DNA from: JAKZSU01 sp047517485
GTDB lineage: Bacteria; Pseudomonadota; Alphaproteobacteria; UBA7887
Assembly: GCA_047517485.1 (NCBI GenBank)
Contig: JAKZSU010000153.1
Span: forward strand, 1 to 24,550
Direction of reading: 5' to 3'
Length of the DNA: 24,550 nucleotides
Position numbers and translations under genes: made by a program. Below, in pieces: positions 7,153 through 14,575 of this stretch. The notes under the pieces were generated by a model. The model did not search any database, was not told the origin of the DNA, and saw nothing but the letters and a program-made list of their open reading frames with translations. How positions within the stretch are numbered: the first letter of the stretch is position 1; every line of letters begins with the position of its first letter.

Positions 7153-7767
7153 ATGGCTAGAGAAGATTCGAGACGCGGTGGCGGCGGCGGACGTCGAGGC
7201 GGGCGAGACCGCAACCGGCGTGAAGAAGCGGAAAGCGATCTGTTTGACAAACTTGTTAGCATCAATCGCGTCGCCAAGGTGGTCAAAGGCGGCCGGCGCT
7301 TCGGATTCGCGGCCTTGGTCGTGGTCGGTGACGGGCGCGGTCAGGTCGGATTTGGCGCCGGCAAGGCGCGCGAAGTCCCGGAAGCGATCCGCAAGGCCAC
7401 CGAACAGGCCAAGCGCGAACTCATTCGCGTGCCCCTGCGCGAAGGACGCACGCTGCATCACGATATTCAGGGTCGCTACGGCGCCGGCCGGGTCGTGCTG
7501 CGCGCCGCGCCCCCGGGCACCGGCATCATCGCCGGCGGTCCGATGCGCGCCGTGTTCGAGACCTTGGGCGTCCAAGACGTGGTGACAAAATCGATTGGCA
7601 CCTCGAATCCGCACAATATGATCCGGGCGACATTCGAGGCGCTGAAGCGCGTTCAGTCGCCGCGCGCGGTCGCGTCCAAGCGGGGCAAGAAGGTGAGCGA
7701 GCTCGGCATTCATCGCGATGGCGCCGACAAGGCCGCGGCCGCACCGGCGCCGGCCGCGACGGAGTAA
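7153..7767 (+). CDS. rpsE: 30S ribosomal protein S5
   Basis: S5 affects decoding accuracy and, with S3 and S4, surrounds the mRNA entry tunnel. The protein is 204 residues, somewhat longer than the 166 of E. coli because of a Gly/Arg-rich N-terminal tail (residues 7-23) and an Ala/Pro-rich C-terminal tail (about 191-204). Both tails are common in alphaproteobacteria. The core motifs KVVKGGRRF (42-50), VGFGAGKAREV and GTGIIAGGP (122-130) are intact. It lies between rplR and rpmD as expected. Confidence 0.96.
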   Translation: MAREDSRRGGGGGRRGGRDRNRREEAESDLFDKLVSINRVAKVVKGGRRFGFAALVVVGDGRGQVGFGAGKAREVPEAIRKATEQAKRELIRVPLREGRTLHHDIQGRYGAGRVVLRAAPPGTGIIAGGPMRAVFETLGVQDVVTKSIGTSNPHNMIRATFEALKRVQSPRAVASKRGKKVSELGIHRDGADKAAAAPAPAATE

Positions 7768-7771
7768 GGCT

Positions 7772-7975
7772 ATGGCGGCGAAAAAGCAGGCGGCAGCCAC
7801 CGTCACGGTCACCCAGATCGGCAGTCCGATCGGGCGCCGCGGCGACCAGCGCCAGACCTTGGTCGGGTTGGGGCTCAATAAGTTGCATCGCTCGCGGGTT
7901 CTCGAGGACACGCCTTCGGTGCGCGGCATGATTAATAAAGTCCAGCACCTGGTGCGGGTCGAGGACGCCGGCTGA
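7772..7975 (+). CDS. rpmD: 50S ribosomal protein L30
   Basis: L30 is a small large-subunit protein absent from some bacteria but usual in this cluster. The ATG at 7772, four bases after the rpsE stop, gives 67 residues. The motif VTVTQIGSPIGRRGDQRQTL is followed by the conserved GLGLNKLHRSRVLEDTPSVR segment and an MINKVQHLVRVED C-terminus. The frame is open 18 codons further upstream inside rpsE, but the family start and length support 7772. Confidence 0.94.
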   Translation: MAAKKQAAATVTVTQIGSPIGRRGDQRQTLVGLGLNKLHRSRVLEDTPSVRGMINKVQHLVRVEDAG

Positions 7976-8012
7976 ACCACTCGGTCGACGCCTTGGCAAT
8001 AGAGGAACGGTG

Positions 8013-8531
8013 ATGAAGCTCAACGAAATTCGCGACAACCCCGGCGCCCGGACGCCGCGCACCCGCGTTGGTCGCGGCATGGGCTCGGGCAAGGGCAAAA
8101 CCGCCGGTCGCGGCGTCAAGGGTCAGAAGTCGCGTAGCGGTGTATCCATCAAGGGTTTCGAGGGCGGCCAGATGCCGCTGCATCGTCGTCTCCCCAAACG
8201 CGGCTTCAAGAATATCTTCGGCAAACGCTATAACGCGGTCAATGTCGGGCGCGTGCAGCAGGCGATCGATGCCGGCAAGCTCGACGCCGGGCAGACGATT
8301 ACCGCCGAGGTCTTGAAGGTGGCGGGGGTGGTTACCCATTTAAGGGACGGCGTTCGCTTGCTCGGCAAGGGGGACCTTAGCGCCAAAGTCTCGATCGAGG
8401 TGGCGGGGGCGTCGAAAGGCGCGATCGCCGCGGTCGAGAAGGCGGGCGGAAGCGTCACCGTACTGGTCGCCAAGGCGGCGCCGGCGAAGGATGATGGCGC
8501 CGCCAAAAAGGCCAAGGCGTCAAAGGACTAG
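8013..8531 (+). CDS. rplO: 50S ribosomal protein L15
   Basis: L15 is a late-assembly protein of the large subunit. The ATG at 8013 gives 172 residues; a GTG directly before it at 8010 is in frame but gives a less typical start, and AGAGGA at 8001-8006 fits the ATG. The Gly/Arg-rich N-terminus with RVGRGMGSGKGKTAGRG and the following KGFEGGQMPLHRRLPKRGF are family hallmarks. A Lys/Ala-rich tail of about 20 residues ends the protein, which is longer than the 144 residues of E. coli L15. Confidence 0.95.
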   Translation: MKLNEIRDNPGARTPRTRVGRGMGSGKGKTAGRGVKGQKSRSGVSIKGFEGGQMPLHRRLPKRGFKNIFGKRYNAVNVGRVQQAIDAGKLDAGQTITAEVLKVAGVVTHLRDGVRLLGKGDLSAKVSIEVAGASKGAIAAVEKAGGSVTVLVAKAAPAKDDGAAKKAKASKD

Positions 8532-8567
8532 AGCCTCGTACCAGAGGCGAATCGAACAGGAGCCCCA

Positions 8568-9911
8568 ATGGCGTCAGCCGCCGAACAACTTGCCTCCCAA
8601 TTCAATTTTGGTGCGCTATCCAAAGCGACCGAACTGAAAAAGCGCCTGTGGTTCACCCTCGGCGCTTTGATTGTCTATCGGTTGGGCACCTACATTCCGC
8701 TGCCCGGCATCGACGCGGCGGTGCTTCAGGATATCGTGCGCCAGCAATCGGGCGGCATCCTCAGCATGTTCAACACGCTCGCCGGCGGCGCGCTCGGGCG
8801 GATGTCGATCTTCGCCCTCAACATCATGCCGTACATTTCGGCATCGATCATGATTCAGCTTCTGACCACGGTCTCTCCAACCTTGGAGCAGTGGAAGAAG
8901 GAAGGCGATTCCGGTCGTCGCAAGATCACCCAGTATACCCGCTACGGCACCGTCATCCTGGCCACGTTCCAGGGCTTCGGGATCGCCGTGGGGCTCGAAG
9001 GCACGACGTCGAGCCAGGGCAGCGCGGTTATCGATCCGGGCTTGGCCTTCCGCTTGACCACGATGATCACCTTGGTCGGCGGCACCGTATTCCTGATGTG
9101 GCTCGGTGAACAAATCACCGCCCGCGGGGTCGGCAACGGGATCTCGCTGATCATCATGTCCGGTATTGTCGCCGAATTACCAAGCGCGCTGGCCAGTGTC
9201 CTCGAGCTTGGCCGGACCGGCGCCTTGTCGGCGCTGTTCATCATCTTCCTGATCGTGATGTCGGTTGTCGTCATCGCCTTCATCGTCTTCATGGAGCGTG
9301 CCCAGCGAAGACTGGTGGTGCAATATCCCAAACGCCAAGTCGGCAATCGCATGTTCGGCGGCGAAAGTTCGCATCTGCCGCTCAAGCTCAACACCGCCGG
9401 TGTCATTCCGCCGATTTTCGCGACTTCGTTGTTGTTGCTCCCGGTCACCGCGCTGAGTTTTTCCGCGGGTTCGGGGCCGTCCTGGTTGACCGACGTCACG
9501 GCGTATTTGGGGCGCGGGCAGCCGCTCTATCTGCTGTTCTATATCTCGATGATCGTGTTCTTCGCGTTCTTCTATACGTCCGTGGTCTTCAATCCGGTCG
9601 ATACGGCGGACAATTTGCGCAAGAACGGCGGCTTCATACCCGGAATCCGCCCGGGCAAGAATACCGCCGAGCATATCGACCATGTGCTGACCCGTTTGAC
9701 CGCCATCGGCGCGATCTATTTGTCGGCGGTGTGTATTTTGCCCGAGCTGTTGATTTCGCAATACGCGGTGCCGTTCTATTTCGGCGGCACCAGCCTGCTG
9801 ATTGTGGTCAACGTGACGATGGATTTCGTCGGCCAAGTGCAGTCGCATCTGCTCGCCCATCAATACGAAGGCCTGCTGCGCAAGAGCAAATTGCGGGGCC
9901 GGCGTCGATGA
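8568..9911 (+). CDS. secY: Protein translocase subunit SecY
   Basis: SecY is the channel of the Sec translocon in the inner membrane, working with SecE, SecG and SecA. The protein is 447 residues with about ten hydrophobic segments. Diagnostic parts are KRLWFTLGALIVYRLGTYIP leading into segment 1, the plug region around residues 58-75, MSIFALNIMPYISASIMIQ in segment 2, LKLNTAGVIPPIFA in the middle, and the cytosolic FIPGIRPGKNT loop. AGGAG at 8558-8562 precedes the ATG. A small hairpin (GCCTC/GAGGC, 8533-8548) lies between rplO and secY. Its stop overlaps the adk start (ATGA). Confidence 0.97.
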   Translation: MASAAEQLASQFNFGALSKATELKKRLWFTLGALIVYRLGTYIPLPGIDAAVLQDIVRQQSGGILSMFNTLAGGALGRMSIFALNIMPYISASIMIQLLTTVSPTLEQWKKEGDSGRRKITQYTRYGTVILATFQGFGIAVGLEGTTSSQGSAVIDPGLAFRLTTMITLVGGTVFLMWLGEQITARGVGNGISLIIMSGIVAELPSALASVLELGRTGALSALFIIFLIVMSVVVIAFIVFMERAQRRLVVQYPKRQVGNRMFGGESSHLPLKLNTAGVIPPIFATSLLLLPVTALSFSAGSGPSWLTDVTAYLGRGQPLYLLFYISMIVFFAFFYTSVVFNPVDTADNLRKNGGFIPGIRPGKNTAEHIDHVLTRLTAIGAIYLSAVCILPELLISQYAVPFYFGGTSLLIVVNVTMDFVGQVQSHLLAHQYEGLLRKSKLRGRRR

Positions 9912-10567
9912 GGCTGATCTTTTTCGGCCCGCCGGGCTCCGGTAAGGGGACCCAGGCGGCGCGAGTGCGCGAGTCGTTGGGCGTGCCGCATCTCGCCACC
10001 GGCGACATGTTGCGCGCCGCGGTCGCCGCCGGCACCGAGGTCGGCCTGCGCGCCAAGGCGATCATGGAAGCCGGCGATCTGGTTCCCGACGAGGTGGTGA
10101 TTGGCATCATCGCCGATCGCCTGGTCGAGCCGGACGCCGCCAAGGGTTTCATCCTCGACGGTTTCCCGCGCACACTCGCGCAAGCCGAGGCGCTCGACGC
10201 CCTGCTGGTCGACAAAGGCATCGCCATCGATCGGGTGATCGAACTCGCTGTCGAGGACGAGGTCTTGGTCGACCGAATCGCCGGCCGCTTCGCCTGCGCC
10301 AAATGTGGCGAAGGCTATCACGACACCTTCAAGCCGACCGCCACCACCGATGTTTGCGACAAGTGCGGCTCGGCCGAATTCATCCGCCGCAAGGACGACA
10401 ACGCGGCGACCGTGCGCGATCGTTTGACCACCTATCACGCTCAAACGGCACCGCTTTTGCCGTATTATCGCGACCAAGAACTGCTCGCCAGCATCGACGG
10501 CATGGCAGACCTTGATCAAGTAACCAAATCGATCGAATCGGTTGTTACCGAGCTGTCCGAGCATTGA
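9908..10567 (+). CDS. adk: Adenylate kinase with four-cysteine LID
   Basis: Adenylate kinase interconverts ATP, ADP and AMP in the cytosol. The ATG at 9908 overlaps the secY stop and gives 219 residues, the long-form length. The P-loop GPPGSGKGT is at residues 7-15, the AMP-site TGDMLR at 31-36 and DGFPRT at 84-89. The LID contains Cys130, Cys133, Cys150 and Cys153 in two CxxC pairs, the metal-binding version; E. coli Adk lacks these. The secY-adk pairing is conserved in bacteria. The promoter for rpsM overlaps the last codons. Confidence 0.96.
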   Translation: MRLIFFGPPGSGKGTQAARVRESLGVPHLATGDMLRAAVAAGTEVGLRAKAIMEAGDLVPDEVVIGIIADRLVEPDAAKGFILDGFPRTLAQAEALDALLVDKGIAIDRVIELAVEDEVLVDRIAGRFACAKCGEGYHDTFKPTATTDVCDKCGSAEFIRRKDDNAATVRDRLTTYHAQTAPLLPYYRDQELLASIDGMADLDQVTKSIESVVTELSEH

Positions 10568-10591
10568 CTTCGCTTGGGCAATTCATATAAT
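10564..10591 (+). promoter_or_regulatory. Near-consensus housekeeping sigma promoter upstream of rpsM
   Basis: TTGACT at 10564-10569 and TATAAT at 10586-10591 are separated by 16 bases. That matches the sigma-70 type -35 box at five of six positions and the -10 box at all six. The -35 box overlaps the stop codon of adk. Transcription would begin near 10598, about 60 bases before the rpsM start, and would serve rpsM-rpsK-rpoA-rplQ. It is the best promoter I can see in the window; activity is inferred. Confidence 0.7.
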
Positions 10592-10602
10592 CGACGGTCC
10601 TC

Positions 10603-10643
10603 AAAATTGCGCCGTCTCGCTAGCAGCACGGCGTCATTTTTTT
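10603..10643 (+). terminator. Terminator-like hairpin in the rpsM leader
   Basis: The arm 10609-10615 (GCGCCGT) pairs with 10628-10634 (ACGGCGT), six Watson-Crick pairs and one G-T pair. After one mismatch the A-rich stretch 10603-10607 pairs with 10636-10640. Seven T residues follow at 10637-10643. This is the shape of an intrinsic terminator. It could end transcripts reading through secY-adk, or attenuate transcripts from the promoter just upstream; the rpsM ribosome binding site starts directly after the T run. Confidence 0.55.
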
Positions 10644-10657
10644 AGGGAGTTCTGAAC

Positions 10658-11029
10658 GTGGCGCGTATCGCGGGTGTCAACATCCCGACCAACAAGCGGG
10701 TGCAGATCGCGTTGACCTATATCTTCGGCATTGGCCGGACGAAGGCGGTCGAGATCTGTGAAAAGGCCGGGCTTCCGGCCGAGCGTCGGGTCAACGATAT
10801 GACCGACGGCGAATTGTCTCGGGTGCGCGAGATCATCGACGGCGAGTATCGGGTCGAGGGCGATCTTCGGCGCGATACGGCGATGAGTATCAAGCGCCTG
10901 ATGGATCTCGGTTGTTATCGCGGTCTACGGCATCGCCGTGGCTTGCCGGTGCGGGGTCAACGCACCCACACCAATGCGCGGACGCGCAAAGGGCGCGCGC
11001 GGCCGGTTGCCGGTAAGAAGAAGGCGTAA
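10658..11029 (+). CDS. rpsM: 30S ribosomal protein S13
   Basis: S13 is in the head of the small subunit, contacts P-site tRNA and forms bridges to the large subunit. The start is a GTG at 10658 with AGGGAG at 10644-10649. The protein is 123 residues, normal length, beginning MARIAGVNIPTNKRV. The helix-two-turn-helix region contains YIFGIGRTKAVEIC, and the C-terminal basic tail has RGLRHRRGLPVRGQRTHTNA. It heads the alpha-operon segment; the rpmJ gene found here in many bacteria is absent, as usual in alphaproteobacteria. Confidence 0.96.
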   Translation: MARIAGVNIPTNKRVQIALTYIFGIGRTKAVEICEKAGLPAERRVNDMTDGELSRVREIIDGEYRVEGDLRRDTAMSIKRLMDLGCYRGLRHRRGLPVRGQRTHTNARTRKGRARPVAGKKKA

Positions 11030-11110
11030 CGCGCCAAAACGGATCGTCGCCGTCGGGTATTGTCGCCGCGAGCGAAGTCCCCGGGGCACAGCGACTTTAG
11101 AAGGTATGGA

Positions 11111-11503
11111 ATGGCGAAAGAAACGGGCGGACGTGTCAAACGCCGCGAACGGAAGAACATAATCTCGGGGGTCGCGCATATCAGCGCGACCTTCAACAAT
11201 ACCCTAATCACCATCACCGACGTGCAAGGCAACGCGATCGCCTGGTCGTCGGCGGGAAGCCAAGGGTTCAAGGGCTCGCGCAAATCGACGCCGTATGCCG
11301 CGCAAATGGCGGCCGAGGACGCGGGCCGCAAAGCCGCGGAGCATGGCATGAAGACCCTCGAGGTCGAAGTTCGCGGCCCCGGGTCGGGACGCGAATCCGC
11401 GTTGCGCGCTTTACAGACGGTGGGTTTCACCATCACCACGATCCGCGACGTGACACCGATCCCGCACAATGGGTGCCGCCCGCCGAAACGTCGTCGGGTC
11501 TAA
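11111..11503 (+). CDS. rpsK: 30S ribosomal protein S11
   Basis: S11 lies on the platform of the small subunit and shapes the E-site and Shine-Dalgarno region. The ATG at 11111, with AGAAGG at 11099-11104, gives 130 residues, the usual length; upstream in-frame codons from 11060 do not fit the family. Conserved parts are ISGVAHISATFNNTLITITD, GFKGSRKSTPYAAQ and the C-terminal DVTPIPHNGCRPPKRRRV. It follows rpsM after 81 bases in which I see no gene. Confidence 0.96.
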   Translation: MAKETGGRVKRRERKNIISGVAHISATFNNTLITITDVQGNAIAWSSAGSQGFKGSRKSTPYAAQMAAEDAGRKAAEHGMKTLEVEVRGPGSGRESALRALQTVGFTITTIRDVTPIPHNGCRPPKRRRV

Positions 11504-11589
11504 ATCACAGGCAACCGCCGCGGCATGCGCCGACAGCGAAACACAATTACGGAAATGCTCGTCCGCCGATGCAGCGCGGACAGTTCAGT

Positions 11590-11594
11590 GAGGT
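11590..11594 (+). promoter_or_regulatory. Ribosome binding site that decides the rpoA start
   Basis: GAGGT ends seven bases before the GTG at 11602. The alternative ATG at 11569 has no site as good and would add 11 residues not typical of RpoA. Confidence 0.5.
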
Positions 11595-11601
11595 CCTGAG
11601 A

Positions 11602-12618
11602 GTGATTGAGAAAAACTGGCAAGAACTTATCAAGCCTGCCAAGTTGGAAATCCAGCCTGGGAGCGACCCGGCGCGTTTCGCGACGGTGGTCGCCGAACCC
11701 TTGGAGCGCGGCTTCGGCCTGACGCTGGGCAACGCCTTGCGGCGCGTTCTGCTTTCGAGCCTGCGCGGATCGGCGATCACCAGCTTGCGCATCGACAATG
11801 TGTTGCACGAGTTTTCGTCGATCACCGGGGTGCGGGAAGACGTTACCGACATCGTGCTCAATATCAAGGAAGTCGCCGTCAAGATGCACGGCGACGGGCC
11901 CAAGCGCATTTCGCTCAAGGCGAACGGCCCGGGGCCAGTGACCGCCGGCCAGATGGAACTCGGCCATGATATCGAAGTGCGCTCGCCGGATGCGTTGATT
12001 TGCACCCTCGACAAGGGCGCGTCGATCCATTTCGAGATGACCGTCGACAACGGTATGGGATACGTCGCGGCGAGCCAGAATCGGCCCGAGGACGCGCCGA
12101 TCGGCCTGGTGCCCGTCGATGCGCTCTATAGCCCGGTTCGCAAAGTGTCGTACAAGGTCGAGAACACCCGTGTCGGTCAGGTGACCGACTATGACAAGCT
12201 GTCGCTCAATCTGGAGACCGACGGCACCGTCACGCCGGAGGACGCGGTCGCCTTGGCGGCGCGGATACTCACCGATCAGCTCCAGCTGTTCATCAATTTC
12301 GAGGAACCCGAGCGCGCCGCCGCGATCGTCGAGGGGGCGGAGCCGGCGTTCAACCCGAATTTGCTGCGCAAGGTCGACGAGCTCGAGCTCTCGGTGCGCT
12401 CGGCCAACTGCCTGAAGAACGACAACATCATCTATATCGGCGATCTGGTCCAAAAGACCGAAGCGGAAATGCTTCGCACACCGAATTTCGGCCGCAAATC
12501 GCTCAACGAAATCAAGGAGGTCCTGTCGCATATGGGCCTGCATCTCGGCATGCAGATCCCCGACTGGCCGCCGGAGAATATCGAGGACATGGCAAAACGG
12601 CTCGACGAGCCTTTCTAG
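11602..12618 (+). CDS. rpoA: DNA-directed RNA polymerase subunit alpha
   Basis: The alpha subunit dimerises to start RNA polymerase assembly, and its C-terminal domain contacts UP elements and activators. I chose the GTG at 11602, which gives 338 residues and the family start (V/M)IEKNWQELIKP. The N-terminal domain carries RGFGLTLGNALRRVLLSS at about residues 36-53. The C-terminal domain, about 255-320, has ELELSVRSANCLKNDNI and TPNFGRKSLNEIKEVL with the usual DNA-contact residues. The frame is open back to 11473 inside rpsK, and ATG 11569 is an alternative start. The 98 bases between rpsK and rpoA hold no other gene. Confidence 0.95.
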   Translation: MIEKNWQELIKPAKLEIQPGSDPARFATVVAEPLERGFGLTLGNALRRVLLSSLRGSAITSLRIDNVLHEFSSITGVREDVTDIVLNIKEVAVKMHGDGPKRISLKANGPGPVTAGQMELGHDIEVRSPDALICTLDKGASIHFEMTVDNGMGYVAASQNRPEDAPIGLVPVDALYSPVRKVSYKVENTRVGQVTDYDKLSLNLETDGTVTPEDAVALAARILTDQLQLFINFEEPERAAAIVEGAEPAFNPNLLRKVDELELSVRSANCLKNDNIIYIGDLVQKTEAEMLRTPNFGRKSLNEIKEVLSHMGLHLGMQIPDWPPENIEDMAKRLDEPF

Positions 12619-12640
12619 CCAGTCGACGGGAGACGATCCG

Positions 12641-13075
12641 ATGCGACATCGTATGAGCGGACGCAAGCTCAATCGCACCAGCAGCCATCGCAAGGCCATG
12701 TTCTCGAACATGGCGGCGGCGCTGGTCAAGCACGAGCAGATCAAGACCACCTTGCCGAAAGCGAAGGAACTGCGTCCCCTCGTCGACAAGCTGATCACGC
12801 TGGGCAAACGGGGCACGCTGCATGCGCGGCGCCAGGCGCTTTCGAAGCTCGGCGGCGACACCAAGCTGGTCGATAAGCTGTTCACCGCCCTGAGCGAGCG
12901 CTATGCCGATCGCGACGGCGGCTACAGCCGCGTCTTGAAGGCCGGATTCCGCTACGGCGATTCCGCGCCGATGGCGATCATCGAGCTGGTCGATCGCGAT
13001 GCCGATGCCAAGGGCCTCGAGTCCGGCCCCGTGTTCAGCGTCGACGATGACGAGGAGTCGGTCGCGGCGGCCTGA
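12641..13075 (+). CDS. rplQ: 50S ribosomal protein L17
   Basis: L17 lies near the tunnel exit on the large subunit. The protein is 144 residues, longer than the 127 of E. coli because of an acidic tail (VDDDEESVAAA). It begins MRHRMSGRKLNRTSSHRKAM, the family signature, and has the KTTLPKAKELRPLVDKLITL segment at about residues 35-54. It closes the alpha-operon segment, 22 bases after rpoA, and is followed by a strong hairpin terminator. Confidence 0.96.
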   Translation: MRHRMSGRKLNRTSSHRKAMFSNMAAALVKHEQIKTTLPKAKELRPLVDKLITLGKRGTLHARRQALSKLGGDTKLVDKLFTALSERYADRDGGYSRVLKAGFRYGDSAPMAIIELVDRDADAKGLESGPVFSVDDDEESVAAA

Positions 13076-13098
13076 CCCTCGGCGATGAGCGACACAAT

Positions 13099-13128
13099 AA
13101 AGGGCAGTCCAGCGGGCTGCCCTTTGTC
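13099..13128 (+). terminator. Hairpin terminator after rplQ
   Basis: AAAGGGCAG at 13099-13107 is perfectly complementary to CTGCCCTTT at 13117-13125, and inner bases 13109-13110 can pair with 13114-13115. The stem is strong and includes an A tract on the 5' side and T residues on the 3' side, though only three T are in a row. It begins 24 bases after the rplQ stop and closes the ribosomal cluster. Confidence 0.75.
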
Positions 13129-13180
13129 GTTGAACGGGTTAAAGTCACCTTTCTGACGATCAACGGGCGAGACTGATTAA

Positions 13181-14575
13181 GTGCGGACCTATGCAAACGC
13201 CTTGATACTTTCGATGTTGCTCGCGCTTGCCGCGCCGGCGGTGGCCGAGGACCGCGTGGTGCCGCGCTCGCTCGACGAGGTTCGTCTGTCGTACGCGCCG
13301 TTGGTCGAGGCGGTGGCGCCGGCGGTGGTCAATATCTATTCGCGACGGGTGGTCACCACCCGCCGCCGCCGCCCGTTCCAAGGCGATCCGCTGTTCGAGC
13401 GGTTTTTTGGCCGGATGTTTCCCGATATGGCGCGCGAACGCATCGAGAATTCGCTGGGCTCAGGGGTTATCGTGTCCCCCGACGGCGTGATCGTCACCAA
13501 TTGGCACGTCATCGCCGACAGTGACGAAATCACCGTCGCGCTCGCCGACCGTCGCGAATTTGTCGCCACCCTACTTGGCGCCGACGAAGACACCGATCTC
13601 GCGGTGCTCAAGATTGATACCGCTGGCGACCCACTTCCGGCGCTCGAACTCGGTGATTCCGACGCGGTGCGGGTCGGCGACATCGTGCTCGCCATCGGCA
13701 ATCCGTTCGGTATCGGCCAGACCGTGACCAGCGGGATCATTTCGGCGCAGACCCGCACCGGACTCCGGGGCGGCGCGTTCCTCCAGACCGACGCGGCGAT
13801 CAATCCGGGCAATTCGGGCGGCGCCCTGGTTACCCTCGATCGCCAATTGATCGGCATTAACACCTCGATCCTGTCGCGCTCGGGCGGCTCGATCGGCATC
13901 GGCTTCGCGATTCCGTCGAATCTGGTCCGGGTGGTGGTCGAAGGCATGGTCGCCAGCGGCCGGGTGGTGCGGCCTTGGGTCGGCCTCACCCTGGAGCCGG
14001 TTACCGCCGACATCGCGCGCTCGCTCGGTCTCGCGCGGCCTTCGGGCCTGCTGGTCGCGGCGGTGCACCGCTTCAGCCCGGCGCGCGATGCCGGTCTCGA
14101 TATCGGTGACATCGTTGCCACCGTCGACGGCCACGAGGTCTTCGACACCGATGGCTTCGCGTTCCGCCTGTCGACCCATCGCATCGGCGAAGTCGCGAAG
14201 CTTGGCGTCCTTCGGCGTGGCGAGCGGTCCGAACTTCGCCTGACCTTGGTCGCCGCCCCGGAAAATCCGCCGAGCGACATCCGCCATCTCAAAGGCGATC
14301 ACCCGTTGGCGGGCGTAGTTGTCGCCAACCTGTCTCCCGCCTTGGCCGGTGAGCTTGGGATCGATGCCATGCGCAGCGGGGTTATTGTCTTGCGCGTCGA
14401 TCGCGGCAGGGCGTCGCGGCTCGGCGTGCGCGTCGGCGACGTGATCGTCGCGGTCGCCGGCACCACGATCGATCTGACCGCGACCCTCGAAGCGGTAACC
14501 GGCGAACGCCATGACGAATGGGCGATCGCGATCGAGCGCAAGGGCGAGACCTTGAGCGTCGTGGTGCGCGGCTGA
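13181..14575 (+). CDS. degP: Periplasmic Do-type (DegP/DegQ) serine protease
   Basis: This HtrA-family protease and chaperone degrades damaged proteins in the periplasm. From the GTG at 13181 it is 464 residues with a signal peptide (about 1-22, cleavage after APAVA). The trypsin-like domain has His109 (TNWHV), Asp139 (DTDLAVLK) and Ser212 (GNSGG), the full triad. Two PDZ domains follow at about 265-355 and 375-460. DegP and DegQ cannot be told apart from sequence alone. The ribosome binding site is weak, and an in-frame ATG at 13214 would destroy the signal peptide. It starts a new run of coupled genes after the rplQ terminator, and its stop overlaps the rarA start (TGATG). Confidence 0.92.
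   Translation: MRTYANALILSMLLALAAPAVAEDRVVPRSLDEVRLSYAPLVEAVAPAVVNIYSRRVVTTRRRRPFQGDPLFERFFGRMFPDMARERIENSLGSGVIVSPDGVIVTNWHVIADSDEITVALADRREFVATLLGADEDTDLAVLKIDTAGDPLPALELGDSDAVRVGDIVLAIGNPFGIGQTVTSGIISAQTRTGLRGGAFLQTDAAINPGNSGGALVTLDRQLIGINTSILSRSGGSIGIGFAIPSNLVRVVVEGMVASGRVVRPWVGLTLEPVTADIARSLGLARPSGLLVAAVHRFSPARDAGLDIGDIVATVDGHEVFDTDGFAFRLSTHRIGEVAKLGVLRRGERSELRLTLVAAPENPPSDIRHLKGDHPLAGVVVANLSPALAGELGIDAMRSGVIVLRVDRGRASRLGVRVGDVIVAVAGTTIDLTATLEAVTGERHDEWAIAIERKGETLSVVVRG

Noticed and set aside
10568..10657. Missing rpmJ between adk and rpsM as a deletion
   Set aside because: Absence of rpmJ from this place, and of rpsD from the alpha segment, is normal for alphaproteobacteria.
11500..12885. 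Long minus-strand open frame opposite rpoA and rplQ, and a similar one at 18356-19981 opposite the AsmA-like and ATP12 genes
   Set aside because: Same antisense effect; no family signature, and the + strand genes are certain or well supported.
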